64,000 bases of DNA from Cinnamomum chago (taxonomy: Eukaryota; Streptophyta; Magnoliopsida; Laurales; Lauraceae): the NCBI GenBank assembly GCA_038049695.1, contig CP142453.1, forward strand, positions 130,211,001 to 130,275,000, given 5' to 3'. The notes beneath the pieces are model-generated. The model saw only the letters and a program-made list of their open reading frames with translations. It made no database searches and was not told where the DNA came from. Position numbers and translations under genes: made by a program. This document shows positions 34,501-44,060 of the stretch, in pieces; position 1 is the stretch's first letter, and every line of letters begins with the position of its first letter.

Positions 34501-35141
34501 CTCAATATGAAATGGGATTTTGAGCTTCAGTGGAAAAATATGCCCATGCCCAAAAACTGTAACATCTTCAGCCATTCTAAGAGTCTGCATACAACTCTCC
34601 CAAATACATCTCCTAAATACATTCCTGACAACATCTTCTCAAAAATCTGCCAACATTAACAATATTGCTTAAATCTCAACACCATTTGATTATTCTGCAA
34701 GCATAATGAGAGAGTAGAGTTAGATTTAACTACTCATGATTACTTGTTCTCCTGGTTTCAAGCTCTCAATATCTAATAGATAATCATATGCTATCAATGG
34801 AAGATGTGATGATTGAAAGTACTTCCCCCACTCCATATTGATAACCTGTATTAATGACAATGATAAAAAATTTGTGCTAATGATGTTAGTAGTATATTTA
34901 TTTCTCTCATACTACCATCCTTACCACCAGTCGTGGAAAAAAAAAAAACCATAAGAATAAAGGTTAAATGATGATATGAACAAAAATAGACATATCCAAA
35001 ATAGCAATTAGAGACAGCTAACCATCTCTTCTGATTTAGGAATCAAACCATGCAACTTGGGAATTGCATGCGCACCACAGCCGCAACAACATCATTATTG
35101 TACTATCTGCCTCCTGCCAATGTCCCAATTGTATCATTAAC
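34501..35141 (-). pseudogene. hexokinase pseudogene (three exons)
   Basis: Exons on the - strand are 35141-35024, 34845-34744 and 34646-34501, with splice-like ends. The first reads VNDTIGTLAGGR, then a stop (35105-35103), then YNNDVVAAV, and after a gap HAIPKLHGLIPKSEEM. The second reads [15 protein letters not shown] ... LKPGEQ. The third reads IFEKMLSGMYLGDV ... MAEDV ... LKLKIPFHIE. These are consecutive exons of plant hexokinases. The family's GTGTNAAYVERA segment, which lines the nucleotide site, is missing, and a base is lost near MAED. Earlier and later exons were not found. The copy cannot make an enzyme. Confidence 0.87.
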
Positions 35142-37068
35142 CTACAGTCCTAAGTAGAACTACAATTGTATCACTTGAGTTAAAAGTAGAAAATAAAAAT
35201 GATTAAAGGCCAAATATGAAAGCTGAGGAAACACTTCTGGGTCATATGTTAAAGTACAATCCCAGGCACATATCAAGCAAGGAAGCATCTAAAACATACT
35301 TATCGAGACTGCCTTAGTCAATTCAGCCACTTCATCTGCTCCAACCTAGCTTAAAAAAAAACCAAGAACTAATCACACATAAAATACTATAGAAAGTGGA
35401 ATGAAAGTATCTGAAGTGCTAGGGTCTTTTTGGATCATTGTCAACAGAATGCAGGTAAATTGGTTTATGGGTAAATGATGGTTCACACGTTCGGATAACC
35501 TACTTACCAAGTAAGTAACAGCTGGTTCTCTTTTGCCAAAGGTTCACAATTTTCCATTGGGTGGATGTAAAATAGGGCTTACTATGGTAGCCGGTAGGGC
35601 ATATGCACAAAAGGCCATTTGCAAGTAGATCGAAATCATCACAATGCTTGGTGTTTAACCAGGTGAGAAGGGGATCTACAAAACCCATCTCTGTTTTCCC
35701 CTCATTGTCTTCCTCTTTGGGTTTCACGAAAACACCCTCCAAAAGGGAACATTTTTCCGATACCCACTTTACAAAAGGAACACTCAAGGAAGAAGAGAGA
35801 ATCCACAGCATGTCTAAATGGAGCGAAGCCTCCCATCGGGTGTCATACAAAATTGAATTTAAATTGTAAAATAAATGATTTACCCCAAAATGCATGAACA
35901 TGAAGCACGCATGACATGAGAGTGCTCACACCAATCTACATCTCTTTCCACATCTCAACAATCACATGGGTCCTACGATTACTGAAAGCTGTTGAAGTTG
36001 ATAAAAAGTAGAAAGTTAGGTTTACATATTTTTTTATCCCATAACGATTCCTATTGAGCGAGATGTAATGGTTGCAATGATACATATTGATATCGAAGAA
36101 AATTGTTTAAAGTTCCTAAACTAGGGTACAGACTACATGGTTGTTTAAACTTCCTAAAACTGGTGTTGAAGTCCAACAGCCAGAATCAATGACCAACAAG
36201 ATCAAATTAACACAGAGATGATCATAAACATTCTGCAGTAGTGATGTTATTGTTACTTGTGATATTTCCTCTGCAGCAGCCACCCTTGGTCTTACGATTT
36301 CACAATTTGCAATGACAAGAGTATTTGGGTCACTTCCATCAGTCTGGGAATAAAATTAACAGAGCAAAGTCAATTTTAGTGTGTTCTTATAGACTACCAT
36401 TATTCTGTGTCACCAAAAGCTCATTGAGTTACAACAAAAGGGCCTTACTAGGTAAAGAGCCTAAAATTATGTAAAGGTTGCTTGTATCATACTATATGTC
36501 TTTTGATTATAATGTCTTGAGCCAGCTTGCCCATTTAGGTGACTATTTCATAAGTGGAAGAAGTGTGCAGTGCATGAAGCAAATTCGTGAAAACCTTACA
36601 TAGTGGCATTACACATATACATGGCTTCAAACAATTGGGATTATTTTAGGGTTAACCCAAGACATGGCTTCAAACAATTATTGGGATTATTAGGAATTAA
36701 AAGCACCACAATTAGTGGGACTAAGAAAGAAATTAAGTCTTTCATGGCATTTTTATGGGATGGAGCACTTGTGTGTGATGGATATGAGGGTGGCGCTCTT
36801 GCCATCTTGGGGTATTTTTTGGGGAGCTACAAGAGGGAGAGAGATAGTTTGGACGTATTTAGGGAGAGTGCTTAAGATGGTGTTTTGGGTTTTCCGCAAG
36901 GAGTCTATGGTTTGACTGTGAGTGAATGAGTGATGATGGTTACTGAGAAGTGGTGATGAAGGATGAGTTGATTTGCGAGTGGGCGAGTGGGATGAGTAAT
37001 CCCATTCCGGGAGTCAATAGAATCACGAGGAGGGAGGAGCTCGATCTCTGTTTCTGCCGCCGTGGGTC
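35142..37068. other. stretch with unidentified reading frames
   Basis: A 133-codon open frame (35901-35500, - strand) with fairly protein-like content (VKPKEEDNEGKTEMGFVDP) matches nothing I recognise. An exon-like piece at about 36345-36270 (- strand, TDGSDPNTLVIANCEIVRPR) has splice-like flanks and is also unidentified. A 90-codon frame at 36603-36875 looks random. No gene can be supported. Confidence 0.4.
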
Positions 37069-37416
37069 TAGGCCTGTCAATGGGCCGGGCCGGGCCTGGG
37101 CTTGGATTGTCCAATCCCGTCCCAAATATTGGACTGGCCTGCCGTGGTTGTCCAATCTCGGCCCTAAATTGAACGAGCCTACATCAAATCTCATCCCGTT
37201 TGGGCCCGGGCTGGGCTTAGCCCGATCTTGAATATAAGCTAAACATTCCCTAATTATTCCTATACTGTCACCAGATACCCGATGCGAACTGGATTTTAAA
37301 CCACCCTCCTTTTCCAGGCTGGGAACTGGCAATGCAATGCAACGAGCAACATGGCGGAGTTATTACTATTATTTTTTGCCGGTAACGGTAGAAAATCAAT
37401 AGAAATGAGTATCCTA
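37069..37416. mobile_element. small non-autonomous element (348 bp), hAT-like target duplication
   Basis: Flanked by CGTGGGTC (37061-37068) and TGTGGGTC (37417-37424), seven of eight bases equal, as expected for a hAT 8-bp duplication. The ends begin TAGG on both strands but the terminal repeat is very short. The interior is rich in GGCCCGGGCC-type runs. A related copy in the opposite orientation lies at about 58370-58722. Confidence 0.55.
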
Positions 37417-37524
37417 TGTGGGTCAAGAATGTCTAAAAGAACTCAGAGGAAATCAACAGAAATTAATTTTCTTTTCAAAAATATCACCCACAGAAAGAGT
37501 ATCATCTAAATTCACACAAAACAA

Positions 37525-37806
37525 GTGGCAACTTCAATGCACATGGTGCAACTAAAGATCTTTTAAAGATCATCATTCTAAACACTGTGGGTGAAATTTT
37601 TTAGGCTGGAACTCCCAGAGTGTATCTTTGTCAAGAGCTGGTACAAAAACACCACGAGGGATATAGACATCCCCAGCTCTTGAGGCAATAGTTTTCAGGG
37701 GCATCTGCATAAAATGACAAAGAAAATGATTAGATACTCATGGGGGCAACTTCAATTAACATGGTGAAACTAAAGATTTCAAAAGAGGATCATTCTAAAC
37801 AATGTA
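37525..37806. repeat. 65-bp direct repeat at the outer edge of palindrome 1
   Basis: 37525-37587 and 37741-37806 share GGCAACTTCAAT, ACATGGTG.AACTAAAGAT and ATCATTCTAAACA.TGT (about 80% by eye). The second copy lies in the VHA-A intron sequence inside the inverted repeat. The first lies immediately outside the arm. Confidence 0.7.
37595..37704 (-). pseudogene. inverted fragment of V-ATPase subunit A (one exon)
   Basis: On the - strand this reads RAGDVYIPRGVFVPALDKDT and ends inside WEFQPKK. It is the mirror copy of the exon at 38965-39076. It ends at the edge of the inverted repeat, so no further VHA-A exons follow to its left. Confidence 0.88.
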
Positions 37807-37941
37807 AAAAAATGAGAAAAACACTTAGTTTAACTAACAACTGTGAAACCCATACTAACGTGAGGTTATACAAACAGCAATCGGGATCCGAACAGAGTAC
37901 CTCCCAGCGACCCAAGTTAAACTGCCAAATTTATAATTAGC

Positions 37942-38298
37942 TCACGTGCTTCGTGTAATATGAGATATCATCTTAAATCTATGAGATGTGGTTGTCTTCG
38001 TGAATTCAAGAACCGCAGGTTCCACATCTACCTTAACCCCTGCTTGCATTTTCACTATCGCTTTGTAGATGGCATAAAAGTTACTGACGTTAGTCACTGT
38101 CTTCCATAGTTCCATAGTAGTCGCCTCCGTCGCTAGGCTGGGGATACAAACTAATGGAATGTTCAAGTTTAGATCAAGGTTCCCGTATCGCTGATAAGAT
38201 TTGTGATGAAACCTGTCTTCAGCCCAGTTAAGATCATAGACCAACCTTGAATCTAATGCTCTCTCAAAGTTAACAACACCGCCTCCACAGTCGAGTTT
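37942..38298 (-). pseudogene. subtilase C-terminal (fibronectin-like) domain, left copy
   Basis: On the - strand: DYGGG-type start at the inner end, MVYDLNWAEDRFHHKSYQ, NLDLNLNIP, then TVTNVSNFYAIYKAIV and VDVEPAVLEFTKTTTSHRF. These are the blocks of the fn3-like domain that closes plant subtilases (family: LVYD..., NLNIPSI, TVTNVG, VEP..L.F). The frame is open from 38244 to 37942. It is the mirror copy of 38337-38751. Confidence 0.87.
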
Positions 38299-38336
38299 TA
38301 GCTTCTATTGTAGAGGACTATGGCTGCTCCGTCACC

Positions 38337-38751
38337 GTGGATGGAACTCAAAGGAAGCTCGCTAGCCCTTTCGACTATGGAGGCGGTGTTGTTAACTTTG
38401 AGAGAGCATTAGATTCAGGGTTGGTCTATGATCTTAACTGGTCTGAAGACAGGTTTCATCACAAATCTTATCAGCGATACGGGAACCTTGATCTAAACTT
38501 GAACATTCCATCCATCAGTCTCTATCCCCTACCTGGAGACGGAGGCGACTACTGTGGAATTACGGAAGACAGTGACTAACGTCAGTAACTTTTATGTCAC
38601 CTACAAAGCGATTTTGAAAATGCAAGCAGGGGTCAAGATAGATATGGAACCTACGGCTCTTGAATTCACGAAGACAACCACATCGCATAGATTTAAGATG
38701 ATATTTCATATTACACGAAGCACGCGAGCTAACTATAAATTCGGCAGTTAA
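38337..38751 (+). pseudogene. subtilase C-terminal (fibronectin-like) domain, right copy
   Basis: DGTQRKLASPFDYGGGVVN, then SGLVYDLNWSED and NLDLNLNIPSIS, then a frameshift between about 38520 and 38555, then KTVTNVSNFYVTYKAI and MEPTALEFTKTTTSHRF up to about 38751. It corresponds to the last exon of an SBT3-like subtilase. The frameshift makes this copy non-functional. The sequence runs on into the VHA-A intron at about 38870. Confidence 0.87.
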
Positions 38752-38964
38752 TCTGGGTGGCTGGGAGGTACTTTGTTTGAATCCCGATTACTGTTTTATA
38801 ACTGCACATTAGTATGGGTTTCACAGCTGTTAGTTAAACTAAGTGGTTTTCTCATTTTTTTTTACATTGTTTAGAATGTTGCTCTTTAGAAATCTTTAGT
38901 TTCACCATGTTAATTGAAGTTGCCCCCATGAGTATCTAATCATTTTCTTTGTCATTTAATGCAG

Positions 38965-40653
38965 AGGCCCCTGAAAACTATTGCCTCAAGAGCTGGGGAT
39001 GTCTATATCCCTCGTGGTGTTTTTGTACCAGCTCTTGACAAAGATACACTCTGGGAGTTCCAGCCTAAAAAATTAGGTAATTCCTCTTGAACTTGAAATG
39101 CCTACAGAGATCCATGCCATCCATTTTCAGCCTTAACCCAAATTGGTATAATAATTGGTCTGCAGCACCTTGTGACTGAGGTTTTAAATGTTTGGTTTGT
39201 TTTCATGTGTTGCAGGTGAGGGTGATCTTCTAACTGGTGGAGACTTGTAAGCTGTAAGCTTAGTAGCTCTAAAACTTTTTATAGAGATAAATATCTTTAT
39301 GAAACGTTATGGTTAAACTTCTGATATATATATTTATATATGTAATTTTTTTATTGAGTTTCATTTATTCTTACATTGGTCACTTAAACTGCAGACTATT
39401 TGAAAATAGCTTGGTGAAACACCATGTAGAACTTCCTACTAGTTCAATAGGAAAAATTACTTACATTGGCCCTGCTGGTCAATACAACCTGAAGGTTGGT
39501 TTGTTTAGCTTACTAGTTCTGTTACTACACTAGGTTTTGGATTTATTGTAATGATAACAGAACTCTGGCTTTGGACTTCTGTAACTGGAATTAAGCTAGA
39601 TTATCTTGTCGTAGGAATGATAGTGACATGGCATGCGGCAGTTATGTGGGAAATAGTTGATAGTTATACTCTATATGCTGTGGGGAATGGTTGATAACCA
39701 AAAAAGTCAAGCAACCCTTGTTGGAAGAAAGTGTTTTTAAAGATACAAATCTGTAAATTAGTTTTTACTAAATTGCTTTGCACAGTAGTCAATCATTGAC
39801 ATGAGCTATTGGTTTCTGGAAAATCTGGGGTACTTTTTGATTTTTGTAGAAATATCTTTTGTTGTCTTAGATTCTGTTGAGACGGGATTGCAACATATGA
39901 AGGTGGGTTTGTTTTTTGAATAAAGGAATTCAGTGCAATTTACGTGCAACTTATCCATGCATAGTTTGCATCATCTATCTACCATGCTTTAACCTTGTTT
40001 ATGTATATTTATAATTTTGGTTGTTTAAAAGTTTGAGATAGTAATGTCATTAAATAATGTGAATTTTCAATTGGTTTGTTCTCTGCATTTCTGCAGACAT
40101 GGCCTGTACAAACACCAAGGCCTGTTGCCTCAAAGCTAGCTGCAGATACTCCTCTCTTAACTGGGCAGGTAATGTAACAAACTATGTACTATCTCATGTT
40201 CTACTATCTTTTTTCTGTTGTTTCCTAGTTTGATGGTTTCAGATTTATTGTCAAATAAAATGTTTGATCCTAATGGTCTAGCTGTATATCGTGTGCAGCG
40301 TGTTCTTGATGCACTCTTCCCTTCATTAGTTGGTGGAACTTGTGCTATTCCTGGACCATTCGGTTGTAGGAAAACAGTCATTAGTCAAGCTCTTTCAAAG
40401 GTAGTTCATCCTTTATTTATATGGAGTACTGCCTTTAAATATTTAAATGTTTGTCTGCACAAATGCAGGCACTCATGCACACACATACAAAGATAGGTGG
40501 TGTTCTTGCTTCTTTTTTTTCATGTTTATGTACCAGCACTCTCATTTTAATTTTTAATTTTTTTATTATTATTATTATTTTTTGCCGGGAACCAGTATAA
40601 CTCTGACACTGGTTTATGTTGGCTGTGGAGGAAGAGGAAATGAAATGGCCGAG
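38965..40653 (+). pseudogene. VHA-A: V-type proton ATPase catalytic subunit A, truncated pseudogene
   Basis: Six exons with GT...AG ends: 38965-39076 (GDVYIPRGVFVPALDKDT, WEFQPKK), 39216-39246 (GEGDLLTGGDL), 39395-39494 (FENSLVKHHVELP, GKITYIGPAGQYNLK), 40097-40168 (TPRPVASKLAADTPLLTG), 40299-40400 ([18 protein letters not shown], then the P-loop) and 40596-40653 (YNSDT, then CGGRGNEMAE in another frame). The subunit binds ATP and drives proton pumping at vacuolar and endosomal membranes. The family P-loop GAFGCGKT is GPFGCRKT here (Arg codon 40368-40370). YAT is missing at an exon junction, an exon between 39494 and 40097 is unrecognisable apart from a scrap near 39870-39898, and two bases are lost in the last exon. 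The first exons and the second half of the gene are missing. Inverted copies of the first and last exon lie in the flanking palindromes. Confidence 0.93.
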
Positions 40654-40950
40654 GTATGGGTGGAATTTTCAAATCAAATAGTGTTCTAGGGTACGACTGA
40701 TGATCTTTATTAAGGAATAATAATTTAAGAGTGTCAATTACCATTCAGAAGATAGTAGTATTTTTTGAGGAAAGAGGAGACTATTGGTATGCAATCAATA
40801 CTAAGTCAAGATTTTAGGAGATAGTCAAGATAAATTAGAAATCAATCTCAAAATTGAATCTGACATCAATTCGCATCATATTATATATAAATAGTCAAAG
40901 AAGATCCCTCTTTTGGAACAATTTTAATAACATAAGTAATGATATTATCA

Positions 40951-41870
40951 CCTGTTGTTATAAGGGCTGATTTGATTGCCGCTTGCGACCAACCGGGATG
41001 TGCCTCTTTTAATAATGCACATATCCCTGAGATATGTGACGTTGCCATATAGACGTTCCTGACGAAGAAACGTAGTCATCACGACAGGCTGCTAGAATTT
41101 CAACTCCTGGCGCAGCAATGTCAGGCAGCAAATTGAACATGAGAAAGGTTTAGAAAAGACTACTGCATTTTGGACCTAAGTATAGCCGTAGTCATATAAA
41201 TTGAAATACCTTTAGAACCGACGGCCTATCATAATTCGGGCCTCGCTGAAAATTCAGCGATCCTGGCCACTGTACTTCCTGCTGAGCTTGTCCTGCCAAA
41301 TAAAATCAATGTTAGACTATGGTACTTGGATCAATTTAATTAAAATCAGATTAGGTCCAAAGAATTAACTTGTTGTTTGAAAATGCATACCTTGGGCTAT
41401 TTGGACGGGCACGCCTTTCACTAAAAGCCTTTTTAGATAAATTGATATCGGGTTTGTCCTGCATAATTCACGATAATCAGAATTTAGATTGATTTCATTG
41501 TGAAACACGGTTATTTCTGTGTTAGAGAATACATGATGAAAATAAATAATAATTCACTTACCAACTGTTATAACCCAAGGACATGTGTTGGCGACTTTTC
41601 CAGGAAATGGACCATAGTTTCCAGCACAGCAAACAACAACTATTCCTTTGGCAACCGTGTTTAACAATTTTTTGTAAGAACTTCGATCAGCATTTGTTGC
41701 AATTGAAATAATATCCACTCCGTCTTTAACGCAATAAAAAAGGGCTTGGTTTAGATACTGTGACTCAAATCTTTTAGAAGGTGGTCCACGTAAAATGTTG
41801 TAAATTGCTAATCTTGCTGCAAGGGCAATTCCTCGTATTTCTTTACCCTTAATTTTTACCGGAGAACCAG
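40951..41870 (-). pseudogene. subtilase peptidase S8 exons, left copy
   Basis: Mirror of 42784-43704. On the - strand the exon 41870-41562 encodes AGSPVKIKGKEIRGIALAAR ... DGVDIISIATN ... IVVVCCAGNYGPFPGKVAN ... PWVITVG. AGN carries the oxyanion Asn of subtilases. Smaller exons follow to about 40951. Breaks are the same as in the right copy. Together with 52178-52892 and 37942-38298 this could be one large - strand subtilase pseudogene, split by a LINE and by the VHA-A piece. Confidence 0.88.
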
Positions 41871-41992
41871 CTGCGATAGACTGAATTAACATGGCAATAC
41901 ATGGCAATGTATCATGAATCGCGGGCTGAATTAACATGGCAATACACTCTGGCAATTTTTTTTTTTTTATTACATACTAAAGCATCGAATCC

Positions 41993-42661
41993 ATCGAATC
42001 CCAATGGGTTGGCCGACCTATTTTCTGGCCTTCATCAGGGAGTTGTCTGCTCCAATGGCCATCCATGAATAAGGGAGCCGTCTTCTCCTTCAATCTGCTG
42101 ATGTTATACCTTCAAGCCCATCTGAGACATTGCTTTTGTAACAATAATATTATACTCATCCATCAATTGTGGGCCCCACTACAACGATTTTGATATGATA
42201 GATATGTTACCTCCTTTTGATAGCTGAATCATATACAGCGATTCACATAGTAATATACTAAGACACAAATATTTGTCATGCATTGATGTTCATATGAATG
42301 AGAAATAGATAGATTGTGAACTTCTATAATTTTTCCTGTCTTTTCAATATTTTTTGAGATTTTTTTCATCTATAGTAAGAAAAGCAAAAAATATCCTACG
42401 ATTCACGGTTCGACCCCTTAAACGATTCATGATACAATTCACTATTTGACAACTATGATTATACTTATCTTCATCATTGAATCCATATGTCATCTATTTG
42501 GGATCAACTTTTTTGAGTTCTACAATTATAATTTTAGTTTTAATAGTTAATGTTGGCTCTAATATTAGGAAGAAACTTTTTTCACAGGCATATGGCCTGA
42601 ATCCCAAAGTTATAGTGATAATGGGTATGGCCCCATACCATCGCGGTACAAAGGAAAATCT
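41993..42661. other. spacer of palindrome 2
   Basis: Single-copy sequence between the arms. It contains an open frame from 42477 (PYVIYLGS) that continues into the right arm, but I do not recognise a domain in it. It is T/A-rich otherwise. Confidence 0.5.
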
Positions 42662-42783
42662 GGATTCGATGCTTCAGTATGTAATAAAAAAATAATAATT
42701 GCCAGAGTGTATTGCCATGTTAATTCAACCCGCGATTCATGATACATTGCCATGTATTGCCATGTTAATTAAGTCTATCGCAG

Positions 42784-43704
42784 CTGGTTCTCCGGTAAAA
42801 ATTAAGGGCAAAGAAATACGAGGAATCGCCCTTGCAGCAAGATTAGCAATTTACAACATTTTACGTGGACCACCTTCTAAAAGATTTGAGTCACAGTATC
42901 TAAACCAAGCCCTTTTTTATTGCGTTAAAGACGGAGTGGATATTATTTCAATTGCAACAAATGCTGATCGAAGTTCTTACAAAAAATTGTTAAACACGGT
43001 TGCCAAAGGAATAGTTGTTGTTTGTTGTGCTGGAAACTATGGTCCATTTCCTGGAAAAGTCGCCAACACATGTCCTTGGGTTATAACAGTTGGTAAGTGA
43101 ATTATTATTTATTCTCATCATGTATTCTCTAACACACAAATAATCGTGTTTCACAATGAAATCAATCTAAATTCTGATTATCGTGAATTATGCAGGACAA
43201 ACCCGATATCAATTTATCTAAAAAGGCTTTTAGAGTAAGGCGTGCCCGTCCAAATAGCCCAAGGTATGCATTTTCAAACAACAAGTTAATTCTTTGGACC
43301 TAATCTGATTTTAATTAAATTGATCCAAGTACCATAGTCTAACATTGATTTTATTTGGCAGGACAAGCTCAGCAGGAAGTACAGCGGTCAGGATCGCTGA
43401 ATTTCCAGCGAGAGGCCCGAATTATGATATGCCGTCGGTTCTAAAGGTATTTCAATTTATATGACTACGGCTATACTTAGGTCCAAAATGCAGTAGTCTT
43501 TTCTAAACATTTCTCATGTTCAATTTGCTGCCTGACATTGCTGCGCCAGGAGTTGAAATTCTAGCAGCCTGTCGTGATGACTACGTTTCTTCGTCAGGAA
43601 CGTCTATATGGCAACGTCACATATCTCAGGGATATGTGCATTATTAAAAGAGGCACATCCCGGTTGGTCGCAAGCGGCAATCAAATCAGCCCTTATAACA
43701 ACAG
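42784..43704 (+). pseudogene. subtilase peptidase S8 exons, right copy
   Basis: Exon 42784-43092: GSPVKIKGKEIRGIALAAR, then DGVDIISIA, VAKGIVVVCCAGNYGP, VANTCPWVITVG. A small exon 43196-43263 has an in-frame TAA. Exon 43362-43446 (AVRIAEFPARGPNYDMPSVLK region) matches the block before the catalytic Ser. Segment 43531-43704 has DIAAPGVEILAA, then SSSGTS, then a 2-base insertion at about 43607 that shifts the frame, then the equivalent of [22 protein letters not shown] holds the catalytic Ser. The expected 3' splice site before DIAAPG reads CTG instead of CAG. Plant subtilases are secreted serine proteases; this copy cannot be functional. Confidence 0.9.
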
Positions 43705-44002
43705 GTGATAATATCATTACTTATGTTATTAAAATTGTTCCAAAAGAGGGATCTTCTTTGACTATTTATATATAATATGATGCGAATTGATGTCAGATTC
43801 AATTTTGAGATTGATTTCTAATTTATCTTGACTATCTCCTAAAATCTTGACTTAGTATTGATTGCATACCAATAGTCTCCTCTTTCCTCAAAAAATACTA
43901 CTATCTTCTGAATGGTAATTGACACTCTTAAATTATTATTCCTTAATAAAGATCATCAGTCGTACCCTAGAACACTATTTGATTTGAAAATTCCACCCAT
44001 AC

Positions 44003-44060
44003 CTCGGCCATTTCATTTCCTCTTCCTCCACAGCCAACATAAACCAGTGTCAGAGTTATA
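44003..44060 (-). pseudogene. inverted fragment of V-ATPase subunit A (last exon of the piece)
   Basis: Mirror of 40596-40653, with the same frame break after YNSDT. It lies in the right arm of palindrome 2. The arm ends at 44198 inside the preceding VHA-A intron, directly before the LINE. Confidence 0.85.

Larger units (their letters stand above)
37595..39074. repeat. palindrome 1: inverted repeat, arms about 700 bp
   Basis: Left arm about 37595-38298, right arm about 38371-39074, loop about 70 bases. Each arm consists of VHA-A exon 1 plus the adjoining intron and the C-terminal part of a subtilase gene, in mirror order. Arms are clearly similar but carry many substitutions and small gaps, so this inversion is older than palindrome 2. 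Confidence 0.9.

Noticed and set aside
35500..35901. 133-codon open frame on the - strand
   Set aside because: No recognised motif, no promoter or splice context; may be chance.
36270..36345. Exon-like piece on the - strand (TDGSDPNTLVIANCE)
   Set aside because: Looks coding and has splice-like ends but could not be assigned; left only as a note.
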